Positions 1 through 9,112 of a DNA stretch of 49,408 nt are shown here, one piece after another (position 1 is the stretch's first letter; every line of letters begins with the position of its first letter). Location of the stretch: the NCBI RefSeq assembly GCF_001275675.1, contig NZ_LITM01000006.1:180382-229789 (forward strand). Direction: 5' to 3'. The notes below the pieces were generated by a model. That model saw only the letters and a program-made list of their open reading frames with translations. It had not been told where the DNA came from and made no database searches. A program made the position numbers and the translations under genes. Source of the stretch: Lysinibacillus sp. FJAT-14745. Lineage in GTDB: Bacteria; Bacillota; Bacilli; Bacillales_A; Planococcaceae.

Positions 1-108
1 TCGCTTCGTTGGCACTACGCTTTCGCACAGACAAAACATGTTGCTGTCGCTTCGTTGGCACTACGCTTTCGCACAGATAACATTTGTTGCTGCCGCTACG
101 CTTTCCTG
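1..108. repeat. 46-bp tandem direct repeat (two copies plus a partial third)
   Basis: Two near-identical 46-base units lie head to tail at 1-46 and 47-92. Each starts TCGCTTCGTTGGCACTACG and ends TTGCTG. A truncated third copy (93-108) keeps only the GCTACGCTTTC part. The array probably continues to the left of the window. It carries no open frame and no clear dyad; it sits upstream of the DUF4261 gene. Confidence 0.8.
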
Positions 109-222
109 AAAAAGACATTTATTAGTCTAAAGCCCCAGGCGGAATAGAAACAGAAATAGAAGTAAATTACTAATTTTTAGGGAAATTCTCGATTCATTAT
201 TCATCTTCCTAAAAGTTGGTAG

Positions 223-228
223 TATAAT
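223..228 (+). promoter_or_regulatory. Candidate -10 element for the DUF4261 gene
   Basis: A perfect TATAAT lies 35 bases before the start codon. The matching -35 region (about 200-205, TTCATC) is weak. A good ribosome binding site (AAAGGGGAG, 248-256) follows. Confidence 0.4.
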
Positions 229-262
229 TGTAGAATCATACATTCATAAAGGGGAGAAATTA

Positions 263-1390
263 ATGACAGCTCAACAACAAGCAGCAATGCAATCCATGAT
301 TGATTGGCTAGCAGATGAACACGAACTTGGGCAAGAACCAAAGAAAATAGAAATTGCAGCAGAATTTGATTTACATGATATGCACTACTATATTTTCAAG
401 TATAAAAAAACAATGCTTGGAAAATGGCTCCTTGGTGTATGCGGAGGCTATGAGGACCCGTCTGACACCGAGCATTGTGGCCATATATTTAGCGAGATGC
501 AACCCTATGACCCTGCGACTGCAGAGCAAGAAGCTGTAAAGATGGTAGAATTAATCCGAGAATACTGGATGCAGCAGGCTGCAGCATATGAAGCTAGCCA
601 ATCCATGGAGGACGAGACGGAAACGCAAGACAGTGGATCTGGTATTTTTAATGGGTTCGTTCTGCTTAACTCTGCAGAATGTGATATTGATCAGATAAAA
701 GCCAACCTTTTGAGTGATTGGGACATCTCTTGCTCATCGGCAGAGGATGAGGAAAACGACGAAGAAACAGAGGAAGGAACGTTGGTCTTTGAAGTGGATG
801 ACTGCATGTTAGCGGTTAGTTTTGTCGAGGCTCCCGTACCAGATGGTGAGGCTGAGTATTATGCACAGGGCAACTACATGTGGAAGGAAGCGGTGGAGGT
901 GACTCAAACGCATGTAGCTCAAATCATACTGGCTGCATTTACTCGCTCCGGCTCCCCACTGGACAGTGGCAGGCTATACACGAAGCTGGCGGCCAGTTGT
1001 TTAAAGCTTCCTAACGCTATAGGGATCTATACATCTGGTACCGTATTCCAGCCTGAACTTTTTCAGGATATGGCTGAAATCATGAAAAATGATGACATGT
1101 TGCCTTTACTAAATCTTGTTTATTTCGGCCTGGTCGGAACGGAAAAAGGGGTAGATGGATATACCTATGGGTTAAAAGCCTTTAGTAAGGATGAAATTGA
1201 AATTCTGGACAGTCAAGCAACTCCTGCCGAGCTACGTGACTTTTTGATTACAATTTCCGGATATATTGTAGAAGAGAACGTCACTTTAAGGGATGGAGAA
1301 ACGATCGGCTTCTCAGCAGAGCAAAAGCTGCCAATTTCCCGTTCCGAGGGAGTTTATGTCGATGGGGATACTCTTAAAATCAAATACTAA
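263..1390 (+). CDS. DUF4261 domain-containing protein
   Basis: This is a 375-residue soluble protein of unknown function. The C-terminal two thirds (about residues 130-375) matches my memory of the DUF4261 family: a stretch beginning GFVLLNSAECDID, then PVPDGEAEYYAQGNYMW, YTYGLKAFSKDEIEILDS, and a GETIGFSAEQKLPI signature near the end. The first 115 residues form a separate acidic region with a YKKTMLGKWLLGVCGGY segment, followed by an acidic linker rich in Glu, Asp and Ser. No signal peptide or membrane segment is visible. The ATG is supported by AAAGGGGAG seven bases upstream. The gene is monocistronic, with its own terminator. DUF4261 proteins are widespread in Bacillales; I know of no established function. 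Confidence 0.85.
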   Translation: MTAQQQAAMQSMIDWLADEHELGQEPKKIEIAAEFDLHDMHYYIFKYKKTMLGKWLLGVCGGYEDPSDTEHCGHIFSEMQPYDPATAEQEAVKMVELIREYWMQQAAAYEASQSMEDETETQDSGSGIFNGFVLLNSAECDIDQIKANLLSDWDISCSSAEDEENDEETEEGTLVFEVDDCMLAVSFVEAPVPDGEAEYYAQGNYMWKEAVEVTQTHVAQIILAAFTRSGSPLDSGRLYTKLAASCLKLPNAIGIYTSGTVFQPELFQDMAEIMKNDDMLPLLNLVYFGLVGTEKGVDGYTYGLKAFSKDEIEILDSQATPAELRDFLITISGYIVEENVTLRDGETIGFSAEQKLPISRSEGVYVDGDTLKIKY

Positions 1391-1441
1391 TCTTATTCCA
1401 AAAAGGCGCCGTAAAGCTGAACTGCCTCCCAAAATAATAAC

Positions 1442-1484
1442 ATGCCCATTGAAATTGGTGTAATTTTCAATGGGCATATATTTT
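1442..1484 (+). terminator. Rho-independent terminator after the DUF4261 gene
   Basis: A 13-bp stem (1442-1454 paired with 1465-1477, ATGCCCATTGAAA) with a 10-base loop is followed by an AT-rich tract containing a T run. Between here and the next terminator (1485-1670) I see no gene or recognisable element. Confidence 0.8.
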
Positions 1485-1669
1485 TATTGTCTTTCTTAGA
1501 AGCCCTCGTTATGTGAAGGGATAGGAGTGAAGACAGGGCAACTCCTTGGAGATAAGAGAACCAGTAGGGTAGGGGTGCCTTCTTTTAAAGGACTAATGTT
1601 CTTTTTTTAATATAAGTTGCTAGACGGGCTCCACCTGTGTTGAATGTATATAGAAAACACTAATGCATA

Positions 1670-1706
1670 ATAAAAAAATCCCCTAGATTTTCATCATCTA
1701 GGGGAT
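1670..1706 (-). terminator. Rho-independent terminator of the S8 protease gene
   Basis: The stem ATCCCCTAGAT (1678-1688) pairs with 1696-1706 over a 7-base loop. On the minus strand it is followed by a run of seven Ts. It lies 75 bases downstream of the protease stop codon. Confidence 0.85.
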
Positions 1707-1780
1707 AATCCTTTTACACTATATTCAACTGAAAATTCTATTTTTCTACTAAGTTCATTTTTTCAGTCAAAAGGTATATC

Positions 1781-4700
1781 CTACTTTATTTCAAGTGTAT
1801 ACGGTTGAGTACTAGCTTTGCCGTAATATTCACTTACTTCAATATAGTATGTTCCTTTATCCAGTTCGACTGTTCCTACTTCATCATCACCAGCACCGTA
1901 AAGATCTAAAGTTTCTACTGTTTTTCCTGATGCATCAATAATACGGATGACGCCATCTAGTGCTTTTTCTGTTTTAAGAGAGAATAACACATCGCGTTTG
2001 CTGTCGTTTTTAAATTCAAAATAGTCTTTATCACCAAATGGAACACCTGCATTTAGATTTTGAGTAGCTACCCATTTATCGTCTTTTTTCGTAAGTACAG
2101 TTGGCTTTGTCGGAATACCGTTAACTAACTTGGAATCTGCATCTTCATCTGCATTTTTGTGATCAAACAACGTTAAAGTATATGGTTGGATTGATACTTG
2201 TCCAATATTGCTTCCGTTAAGAACAATAAAATATCCGTGATCTTTTTTTGCTTTAAAAGAAGTATTTACATCAGTAGTCCCTCCAAGACCGAGTAGCATT
2301 TGAATGAGATCTTCACCTTGTCCAAATGGAATTTCTGTTGCCAATTCTTCTGGATCAATATCCATATTACCATTAGTATCTTCAATAATGGAGCCTGAAA
2401 ACTTTAATTCTTTTTGAAGTTCTTTAGGTAATTGATCTAGCTGTTCTTTTGTAAATGGTTCAGAAGAAACAAGAAGACTCATGACTTCATCTTTGCCCTT
2501 TTGTTTATAGTAGTAGAAATCAGTATCATCTTGATAAATGAGATGATCTTTATAAGCGATACCAGGTTTAATCGTTTTTGCAGCTATTGGTGTGTTATGA
2601 TTTCTACTATCGTCTTCTGGAATTGCTGCCATTTTACTAGTTTTAAGTGTATATGGTTCAGCAGAACGGTCGCCAAGATTCATTACTTTTACAACATAGG
2701 TTTTGTCCTTTTTCAATGCAATTGTCTTAGCATCGTTTGGATCACTTGTTGATCCAAAAAGTAGACTCAGGAACCCCATATCATTACTTAATGAAGAAAC
2801 TGGGATTAATCCATTTGTTTCCTCATCATATTCAAATATAGTACCAGCTGGTTTCTGGTTTATGCCTTTTTGAATTTGGAAACCATATATGGCATCTTCT
2901 TTAGCTGTAAATGTGAAGTAATCTTCATCATCTTCAGTTTGGAAGTATGCTTTTTGATCTTGACCAATATCAAAACGAATCGCTTGATCCATGATTTGGC
3001 CAACGTCTTCAGGTTGTCCCATAGCATCTGGGTTCATGAACATATTCATAAAATCATTTCGTTGATTACGTTTTTTTGTTTTATATTCAGTTAAAGGTAA
3101 AATATCCTTTTGTTTGTTGTTTTCTAGCATTCCTGCATTTAATGGAAGACCGTCTTCGTCTTTAGGAAGGGTAACGACTTCACCTTTTAATGTGTAAGGA
3201 ATGATTGATTCACTAACAGTTTGTTCAGTATCAATACCGCCGCTAAAGAACATAGCAAGTGAAAAATTGATACGGTTTTTATTAGATACGTTTATTACAT
3301 ACTCTTCACCTGGCATAGCATCGACAACCAAGCTTACTCCATCGCCTTTATCCATACCATAAGATGCTCGGATTGGAAAGGCCTCATGTAAACCTTCAGC
3401 ATTGTCTTCCTCTGTTGGTACATTCACTAAGTCTTCTTTTCGATAAAGCTCCATGGATGCTGTAACACCTGGAATACCAGATAGATCAAATTTCAATGTC
3501 GTTGGTTCATTCACTGAAAATGTAAAATAATCTTGGTCACCTAGGTGATCTTCAGAAAGTAGGGTATAGTTTTTCCCAGCTGTACTGAATGGGAATTTTT
3601 CGATTTTATCCATATGTTCCATATCTAATGCATCAATTGGTAATTTTTTAGTCGTTTGAGCTGTAAAAATGTAGTTAGATTCGCCCTTTGAGCTATAGCT
3701 ACCATTATGATCTTTAACTCCAATCAGAAGGGTACCCTTTTGATCTGCTTCATATAGGTATCCTTCTTGCTTGCCTATGCGAACATCATTGACATTAATT
3801 GGTTTTACTTCTTCGTTGTGACCTTCAGGGTAGAAGTATAAATCAAATGCATAATCGTATTTGTTTGCACCTTTTAATGTCAGTTGAGCATATTCATTTG
3901 CGTCTAAATCAACCTTGTACCATTTCTTTTCGTCAGGTAACTTGAATTCACCTTTTTCAGTATTTAATGTATCTTTTTTCAGGACTTTTGCGTTTTTTAG
4001 ACGCTCTTCTTTTGTTTCTGCATACTGTTTAGGTAGGTTTTTAATATTAAACTGTAATGCTTTCACAGGATCTACAAGGCCATGTCCATATGTAAGATCA
4101 TAGCCCTTGTCACCTAAATCTTTTGCTGACATTTCGAGAATAGCTTCTATTTCATAAGGCTTTAAATCTGGATATTTTGATTTTAATAGGGATGCCACAC
4201 CTGCAACTACAGGAGAGGCCATCGATGTTCCATTAAATTTTACAAAGGATGATCCTTTTTTCTCATCATGAACTGTACTGTAAATTTCTTCACCAGGCGC
4301 TACTAGGTCAACTGATGGACCATAATTTGAATAGCTTGATAGTTTGTTTCGATCATTCGTAGAACCAACACTTATAACGCCTTCGTAAGAAGCAGGGAAG
4401 GCGTAATTATCTGTCGATTCATTGCCGGCAGCAGCTACTATGGTAACTCCTTTATCAATCGCTTTCTGAACGGCTTCCCGCATTAATGGGTTATCACCAT
4501 AGCCACCAAGGCTCATATTGATAACATCAGCGCCTTGCTCGATAGCGTAAAGGATTCCTTGTGCAATGGCGAAATCACTAGCACCATCTTTTCCGTTGAA
4601 TACATCAATTGGAAGAATCTTGGCATTTGGATTAATCCCATGTCCTCCAATACCATTATCTTTTGCAGCTCCAACAATTCCTGCTACATGTGTTCCATGC

Positions 4701-5278
4701 TCATTAGGATAAGAAGTATTGGCAGGTGCTGCTGCATTATATGGTGGAAGCACTTGAGATTTTAAATCTGGATGTTTAAAATCCACACCACCATCGATAA
4801 CTGCTACTTTTACCTCTTTGTTACCTGCTAATTCTAGTGCTTTATCAATTTGAAGAAGATTCAAATGATACATATCCTGTTTCTTTGGATCTACTTTAGT
4901 GCCAAAGGAATGATACACGTAGCTTGGGGATACACTTTTAACCCCTTTTTGCTGGGCATAATATGCAACTGCCTTTTCTAGATTTGTTCCTTTGTTAAGT
5001 TGGATTACATCGTAACCTAATGAAGGAATAGAGCGGATCACTTTTGAGCCAATTTTTTTGTGCACATTTTTATCAAGACCTGAATGTTTGACAATAATAG
5101 TATCCTGACTAATCCAGTCATTTTGATTCTTGACTGTTTGTTCCTTATTGCTAGCTAGTTTCACTAACTCTTGGTTCTTTGCTGTTTTTTGTGGCGCTTC
5201 AGCAAAGGCAGAAGTAGCAGGAACCATTAGTGCAGCAGATGCTACTAAAGCGATTGATTTTTTTGACCAGTTTTTCAA
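1781..5278 (-). CDS. Secreted S8 (subtilisin-family) serine protease with long C-terminal beta-domain region
   Basis: This 1165-residue extracellular protease begins with a Sec signal peptide (charged MKNWSKK, hydrophobic core, ATSAFA before likely cleavage near residue 26). A propeptide of about 100 residues resembles the I9 inhibitor fold. The catalytic domain (about 130-410) has the triad Asp162 (VIDGGVDFKHPDL), His194 (EHGTHVAG) and Ser352 (NGTSMASP), with oxyanion Asn286 (AAGNES). The remaining 750 residues contain about five repeated segments with a DxDYFTF or DKDYFEF core, typical of bacterial pre-peptidase C-terminal (PPC) domains. No LPXTG or SLH anchor is seen, so release or non-covalent wall association is likely. 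It starts at TTG, supported by AAGGAGGG. It is monocistronic; physiological substrates are unknown. Confidence 0.93.
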   Translation of the reverse strand: MKNWSKKSIALVASAALMVPATSAFAEAPQKTAKNQELVKLASNKEQTVKNQNDWISQDTIIVKHSGLDKNVHKKIGSKVIRSIPSLGYDVIQLNKGTNLEKAVAYYAQQKGVKSVSPSYVYHSFGTKVDPKKQDMYHLNLLQIDKALELAGNKEVKVAVIDGGVDFKHPDLKSQVLPPYNAAAPANTSYPNEHGTHVAGIVGAAKDNGIGGHGINPNAKILPIDVFNGKDGASDFAIAQGILYAIEQGADVINMSLGGYGDNPLMREAVQKAIDKGVTIVAAAGNESTDNYAFPASYEGVISVGSTNDRNKLSSYSNYGPSVDLVAPGEEIYSTVHDEKKGSSFVKFNGTSMASPVVAGVASLLKSKYPDLKPYEIEAILEMSAKDLGDKGYDLTYGHGLVDPVKALQFNIKNLPKQYAETKEERLKNAKVLKKDTLNTEKGEFKLPDEKKWYKVDLDANEYAQLTLKGANKYDYAFDLYFYPEGHNEEVKPINVNDVRIGKQEGYLYEADQKGTLLIGVKDHNGSYSSKGESNYIFTAQTTKKLPIDALDMEHMDKIEKFPFSTAGKNYTLLSEDHLGDQDYFTFSVNEPTTLKFDLSGIPGVTASMELYRKEDLVNVPTEEDNAEGLHEAFPIRASYGMDKGDGVSLVVDAMPGEEYVINVSNKNRINFSLAMFFSGGIDTEQTVSESIIPYTLKGEVVTLPKDEDGLPLNAGMLENNKQKDILPLTEYKTKKRNQRNDFMNMFMNPDAMGQPEDVGQIMDQAIRFDIGQDQKAYFQTEDDEDYFTFTAKEDAIYGFQIQKGINQKPAGTIFEYDEETNGLIPVSSLSNDMGFLSLLFGSTSDPNDAKTIALKKDKTYVVKVMNLGDRSAEPYTLKTSKMAAIPEDDSRNHNTPIAAKTIKPGIAYKDHLIYQDDTDFYYYKQKGKDEVMSLLVSSEPFTKEQLDQLPKELQKELKFSGSIIEDTNGNMDIDPEELATEIPFGQGEDLIQMLLGLGGTTDVNTSFKAKKDHGYFIVLNGSNIGQVSIQPYTLTLFDHKNADEDADSKLVNGIPTKPTVLTKKDDKWVATQNLNAGVPFGDKDYFEFKNDSKRDVLFSLKTEKALDGVIRIIDASGKTVETLDLYGAGDDEVGTVELDKGTYYIEVSEYYGKASTQPYTLEIK

Positions 5279-5406
5279 CTGTTTCCCTCCTTGAGTGTTC
5301 CAAATATTTGTGACATCTATACTAATACGAATGAGTGATAGAAAAGTTTCGTAAATACATATATATTTTTACAAAAGTACCATTCTATATTTTACCATAT
5401 TTGCCC

Positions 5407-5451
5407 CGTTTTAAAAATATGTAAAAGGGAGGTCAGGTCGAATATCCTCCC
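5407..5451 (-). terminator. Possible terminator after cbiO
   Basis: On the minus strand GGGAGG (5446-5451) can pair with CCTCCC (5427-5432) across a 13-base loop. A T-rich tract (TTTTACATATTTTTAAAA) follows. The stem is only six pairs, so this is a moderate call. It lies about 120 bases past the cbiO stop. Confidence 0.4.
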
Positions 5452-5569
5452 AAGACCAAAAAAGAGTCCATTTCCTTAATAAAGGGTACACTTCTACTCT
5501 ATTTGTGAGATTGGAGTAGGAGCGTGGATTCAATCATAATTGAATAGTACCAACTTTGGTCAAATTGTC

Positions 5570-6406
5570 TTAAAGTAGCTCAATAAGTTTGTGTAAATCT
5601 TCCTTTGAACGAGGCATTTTGATGTTTTTCTCAAATAATTTTTTGTTTTGTAAGGCAATGGCCATTTCAAAGACCCATGGGCGTTCAAGATGGGCTCTTT
5701 CAAGCATATCCTCTTGAAAGAACATTTCAACTGGATCCCCATTATAAATAATTCTCCCAGCTTCCATCACGATTATTTGATCTGCCCATTCATAGGCTAA
5801 TGGAATATCATGCGTAGCCAGTAAAATTGTTCGTTCACCGTTCTCTAACGTAGCTAAATACTGTAAAACTTGTGCACTATAATAATTATCTAGCCCAGCT
5901 GTCGGTTCATCTAATAATAAAATGGAAGGTTCCATTGCAAGTACTCCTGCCATTGCGACACGTTTTTTCTGTCCAACACTTAAAAAATGTATCGGTTTAT
6001 CTAGCAAAGCTTCGACTTCGGTTTGAACGACAGCCCACGCAATTTTCTCTTCCACTTTTTCAGTTGACCAGCCAAGATTCAGAGGTCCAAATGCAATATC
6101 TTGCTTAACTGTGCCAGAAAAAAGCTGGTTGTCTGCATCCTGAAAAACAATGCCAACCTGTTGACGCAATTCTTTTAATGCTTTTCTACTATAGTTAAGT
6201 TCTTCTCCACAAAAGGATATACTTCCAGCAGTAGGCTTCAAAATACCATTTAAATGCTGGAATAACGTTGATTTTCCAGCTCCGTTATGTCCAAGTAAAG
6301 CGATTTTTTTTCCCTTTGGAATTTGAAGTGTAATATCGGTTAAGGCATGAGTTCCATCTGCATAAGCGTAGGATAAATGTGTTAAATCAAAGTATAAATC
6401 TGTCAT
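5570..6406 (-). CDS. cbiO: Cobalt ECF transporter ATP-binding protein CbiO
   Basis: The ATPase subunit of the CbiMNQO cobalt importer, 278 residues from the chosen ATG. It has Walker A (GHNGAGKST), an ABC signature (LSVGQKKRVAMAG), Walker B (ILLLDEPTAGLD) and the H-loop (ATHD), in normal order for energy-coupling-factor ATPases. A longer in-frame start exists 57 bases upstream. The ATG at 6406 is preferred because GGAGG lies 11 bases before it and it overlaps the cbiQ stop by one base (TGATG), giving translational coupling. It is the last gene of the riboswitch-controlled cbiMNQO operon and acts at the inner face of the membrane with CbiQ. Confidence 0.95.
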   Translation of the reverse strand: MTDLYFDLTHLSYAYADGTHALTDITLQIPKGKKIALLGHNGAGKSTLFQHLNGILKPTAGSISFCGEELNYSRKALKELRQQVGIVFQDADNQLFSGTVKQDIAFGPLNLGWSTEKVEEKIAWAVVQTEVEALLDKPIHFLSVGQKKRVAMAGVLAMEPSILLLDEPTAGLDNYYSAQVLQYLATLENGERTILLATHDIPLAYEWADQIIVMEAGRIIYNGDPVEMFFQEDMLERAHLERPWVFEMAIALQNKKLFEKNIKMPRSKEDLHKLIELL

Positions 6407-7176
6407 CAGAAAAAACCTCCATAAATGATGAGGAGTATAAAAATAGCAGCAATACCAACCCAATTTTTCGTGTTATAGATAACATCATCTTGCCAATAGA
6501 CAGTTTCGCCACCACGCGCTTCCATCGCATTGTTTAGCTCACGACTGCGTTGGAACATCTCGACAAATAAAGCTGCAATCAGCATTGATACCGAGCGAAG
6601 CCACTGCATAGGGGAGCTATATCCTAAACGAGCCTGCTGGGCAAGATGGATTTTTTGCATACTATCTAAAAAGATAAAAATAAAACGATACGTTAGCTCT
6701 ACTAGCTCTACAAATAGAGTTGGAAGTCGCCATTGTCGTAGCACGTAACAAATAGATTGAACTGAGGTTGTGAGAATTAAAAAATACAAACAGCTAATGC
6801 TACCAAGGACAATGCAAAAAAGCTGTTGCGCTGTCACGAGGCTCGCACTGCCGATAAAAATCGTCCATTTATGAAGAGAAAATGACCAAATATTTGAAGG
6901 TAGATTGCTAGTTGTTGGCGCTATAGAAATTAAAATTGACACTAAACTTGATAGTAAAAAAAATCCAGGTAGCAATAGTAATTTTGCGTAATATTTTGTA
7001 GGGATTTTTGCACCTAAAATGATAAAAGCACTCATCACAATAAATGTAATGAGTGAAATTCGTTCATCTCTCATGATAAGCGACAAGATAAGCAGTCCAA
7101 GGGATAATGTCATTTTTTCTAACGGATGAACAGATGCTAATTTATTCATATAAGCATACTTATCAATGAGTAACAT
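6406..7176 (-). CDS. cbiQ: Cobalt ECF transporter transmembrane protein CbiQ
   Basis: The 256-residue membrane coupling subunit of the cobalt importer. The N-terminus LLIDKYAYMNKLASVHPLEKM is typical of CbiQ. About five or six hydrophobic segments follow. The cytoplasmic ATPase-coupling region carries an EMFQRSRELNNAMEARGG motif (about residues 205-225) that matches the Ala-Arg-Gly coupling motif of EcfT/CbiQ proteins. A final hydrophobic helix closes the protein. It lies five bases after cbiN and overlaps cbiO by one base. Confidence 0.95.
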   Translation of the reverse strand: MLLIDKYAYMNKLASVHPLEKMTLSLGLLILSLIMRDERISLITFIVMSAFIILGAKIPTKYYAKLLLLPGFFLLSSLVSILISIAPTTSNLPSNIWSFSLHKWTIFIGSASLVTAQQLFCIVLGSISCLYFLILTTSVQSICYVLRQWRLPTLFVELVELTYRFIFIFLDSMQKIHLAQQARLGYSSPMQWLRSVSMLIAALFVEMFQRSRELNNAMEARGGETVYWQDDVIYNTKNWVGIAAIFILLIIYGGFF

Positions 7177-7181
7177 AGCGT

Positions 7182-7454
7182 TTAACCTTCTTTATGCTTG
7201 CCGCGCATTAAGCCGATGAAATAGCCGATAAATCCAGCGCCAATAGCAGCTTGTAGTGCGAATAATAAGCTTTCAATTTCACCGCTTGGTGGCTCCCATA
7301 AGCTTTCAAACCATGGCTCGTAGCTAGCATCTATTTCACCAATAGCTGCCTCCGCTTCGCCATCAGCCCCTCCGAATTCTGCGCCCTTTTGAATAAATAG
7401 GGGGACGATTGCTAGTAACACAACAATTGCTAAAAGCAGTAAGTTTTTTTTCAT
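7182..7454 (-). CDS. cbiN: Cobalt transport protein CbiN
   Basis: The small 90-residue accessory membrane subunit that works with CbiM in metal binding. It has two membrane segments (about 4-21 and 66-83) flanking an extracytoplasmic loop rich in Glu, Asp and Gly (GAEFGGADGEAEAAIGEI), as in other CbiN proteins. The start at MKKNLLLL is preferred over an in-frame ATG ten codons upstream. It sits one base past the cbiM stop and AAGGAGG (within the cbiM end) precedes it. Confidence 0.93.
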   Translation of the reverse strand: MKKNLLLLAIVVLLAIVPLFIQKGAEFGGADGEAEAAIGEIDASYEPWFESLWEPPSGEIESLLFALQAAIGAGFIGYFIGLMRGKHKEG

Positions 7455-7455
7455 T

Positions 7456-8202
7456 TTAGTGTGCCTCCTTTGCTGAGAAAACACGTAGAGCTTTTAATTC
7501 ACTCACATTGTATTTTTTCAGGAAGTTCATAACGATCACTGTTAAAATTCCTTCACTAACAGCTAGAGGGATTTGTGTTAACGCAAAAATACCAGCAAAC
7601 TTTGTAAATGAAGCCATAAAGCCTCCGACCTCGGAAGGGAAGGCAAGAGCTAATTGGACAGAAGTGACAACATATGTACCTAAATCACCAAGCATTGCTG
7701 CTAAAAAGACAGCAATGGAAAATGATAGTCCTATTTTTTGTGAGCCCTTAAATACATAGTAAGCGATAATCGGGCCCATAATTGCCATAGAGAAGGTATT
7801 TGCCCCTAATGTTGTAAGCCCACCATGTGCTAAAAGTAAAGCTTGGAATAATAATACGATTGTTCCGATAACACTCATCGCTAATGGTCCAAAAAGAACT
7901 GTTCCCAGCCCAACCCCAGTTGGATGAGAGCAACTCCCCGTTACAGAAGGAATTTTTAAGGCAGATAGTACAAAGGCAAAGGCACCCGATAGCCCTAATA
8001 TCATTTTTGTTTCAGGATTTTCATCAATGGTTTTACGAATAGAACGTAATCCTAAAATAATAAAAGGAATCGAAATGACCCACCAAAAAATCGCCCATTC
8101 AATTGGCAAAAAGCCCTCCATAATGTGCATCGCAAATGCACGATTTGGCACGAATAAAAATGCCAATAAAAAATAACTAAGCTTCCAACCTGAAAATTTC
8201 AA
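7456..8202 (-). CDS. cbiM: Cobalt transport protein CbiM (substrate-binding membrane subunit)
   Basis: The S-component of the cobalt ECF importer, 248 residues. The signal-like N-terminus is cleaved or processed to expose MHIMEGFLP, whose N-terminal Met-His binds the metal in characterised CbiM/NikM proteins. Here it sits at residues 25-33 after a hydrophobic leader ending NRAFA. Further CbiM hallmarks are [11 protein letters not shown] and [14 protein letters not shown], both His-containing. The start codon is TTG, supported by GAGGAGGAG seven bases upstream. It is the first gene after the minus-strand cobalamin riboswitch and terminator, so expression should fall when cobalamin is plentiful. 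Confidence 0.95.
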   Translation of the reverse strand: MKFSGWKLSYFLLAFLFVPNRAFAMHIMEGFLPIEWAIFWWVISIPFIILGLRSIRKTIDENPETKMILGLSGAFAFVLSALKIPSVTGSCSHPTGVGLGTVLFGPLAMSVIGTIVLLFQALLLAHGGLTTLGANTFSMAIMGPIIAYYVFKGSQKIGLSFSIAVFLAAMLGDLGTYVVTSVQLALAFPSEVGGFMASFTKFAGIFALTQIPLAVSEGILTVIVMNFLKKYNVSELKALRVFSAKEAH

Positions 8203-8346
8203 AAATCTCTCCTCCTCATATTAAAATTTTTAGAAATAGTATGCGTGACATCCGCCGGAGGCTTTTTTTCATTCAGTAGGTGTTTTGGTCCTGTTGGAAC
8301 CATATCTGTACTCATCTACCACCTTGAGATGGCGTTACTTCTGAAT

Positions 8347-8380
8347 AAAAAAAAGCACTTTTCCGATAGTGGAAAAGTGC
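8347..8380 (-). terminator. Riboswitch-linked terminator upstream of cbiM
   Basis: A perfect 10-bp stem (GCACTTTTCC, 8355-8364, pairing with 8371-8380) with a 6-base loop is followed on the minus strand by eight Ts. It lies between the cobalamin aptamer and the cbiM start, so it is the likely expression platform: bound ligand would favour termination. Confidence 0.85.
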
Positions 8381-8414
8381 ATAGCTGAAAAAATGCAAAT
8401 AAAATTCTAATTTG

Positions 8415-8625
8415 CTAAGCCGCACACCCATCCTCGTAGGTTGAAACGATCACATATTTTTCGGCAGGTCTCCTGGCTTTAGTTCAACGTTTTATAGGCC
8501 TTCCCATCCTTTGGACAGTGACATTATCTATAAAACTCTCTAGTACAGTGGCGGGACCGCGCCGGACTTGAACCGGCTTCCCTTTTAAGCGAAATGACGA
8601 ACAATTCGCACCGAAAAAAGATGAA
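8415..8625 (-). promoter_or_regulatory. Cobalamin riboswitch controlling cbiMNQO
   Basis: Read on the minus strand, this carries the conserved cobalamin aptamer elements in order: GGTGCG near the 5' end, AAAAGGGAAGCCGG, GTCCCGCCACTGT, ATGGGAAGGC, and the B12 box AAGCCAGGAGACCTGCC (8463-8480). The arrangement matches the Rfam cobalamin family as I know it. It precedes an intrinsic terminator and cbiM, consistent with cobalamin-dependent shut-off of cobalt uptake. Confidence 0.95.
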
Positions 8626-8671
8626 GTTGTGAGATTTCACGACAAAGTGTAACATGATTTTCCATATATAC

Positions 8672-8699
8672 GCTATACTTTTTATAAAAAAATTTTCAA
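8672..8699 (-). promoter_or_regulatory. Candidate sigma-A promoter for the cbiMNQO transcript
   Basis: Read on the minus strand: TTGAAA (8694-8699), a 16-base spacer, and TATAGC (8672-8677), about 45 bases upstream of the first conserved aptamer element. The -10 matches only partly. Confidence 0.4.
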
Positions 8700-8795
8700 T
8701 TGAGGATTTATGTCGAAAATTCGGATAAATCGACAATGGATGTGACTTTTTTCTCTAAAAAATTAATAAAAATGTCACAAATTAAAAAAGAAATA

Positions 8796-8823
8796 TTGAA
8801 TTTTTTAAATAATAAGATATGAT
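8796..8823 (+). promoter_or_regulatory. Candidate sigma-A promoter for the cobalamin biosynthesis operon
   Basis: TTGAAT (8796-8801), a 16-base spacer and TATGAT (8818-8823), about 45 bases before the plus-strand aptamer. It is back to back with the cbiMNQO promoter about 100 bases away. Confidence 0.55.
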
Positions 8824-8869
8824 AGAGACAGTTTTCTATTACATTAAATATCATAATTTCATATAAAAC

Positions 8870-9060
8870 ATTCATAAGTGCTTGAATATTTTCAAGATAA
8901 TAGGGAAATCGGTGATAATCCGATACAGCCCCCGCTACTGTAATAGCTGATGAAATCGCGGATGCCACTAGTGAAAACTGGGAAGGCGCGAAAGTAAATG
9001 GAAGCTTAAGTCAGGAAACCTGCTTATGTGATGATGCATGCAAACTTTTCGGAGGGAGAA
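8870..9060 (+). promoter_or_regulatory. Cobalamin riboswitch controlling the cbi/cob operon
   Basis: A second cobalamin aptamer, on the plus strand. Visible elements are AATAGGGAAATCGG, GATACAGCCCCCGCTACTGT, GATGCCACT, CTGGGAAGGCGCG, and the B12 box AGTCAGGAAACCTGC (9009-9023). It lies 250 bases from the minus-strand aptamer and precedes a strong intrinsic terminator and cbiW, so it should repress the whole biosynthetic operon when cobalamin binds. Confidence 0.95.
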
Positions 9061-9112
9061 GTTGAAGCGAGAGCGAGTACCTGTATATATTCGTTTTTAT
9101 TTGGCTTCTACT

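Noticed and set aside
1485..1669. Possible small RNA between the two terminators
   Set aside because: Some G-rich stretches are present, but no promoter or consistent fold could be identified by eye.
8708..8968. Minus-strand frames over the riboswitch region (8524-8736 and 8708-8968)
   Set aside because: They cross the aptamers and promoters, have no ribosome binding site and show no protein-like motifs.
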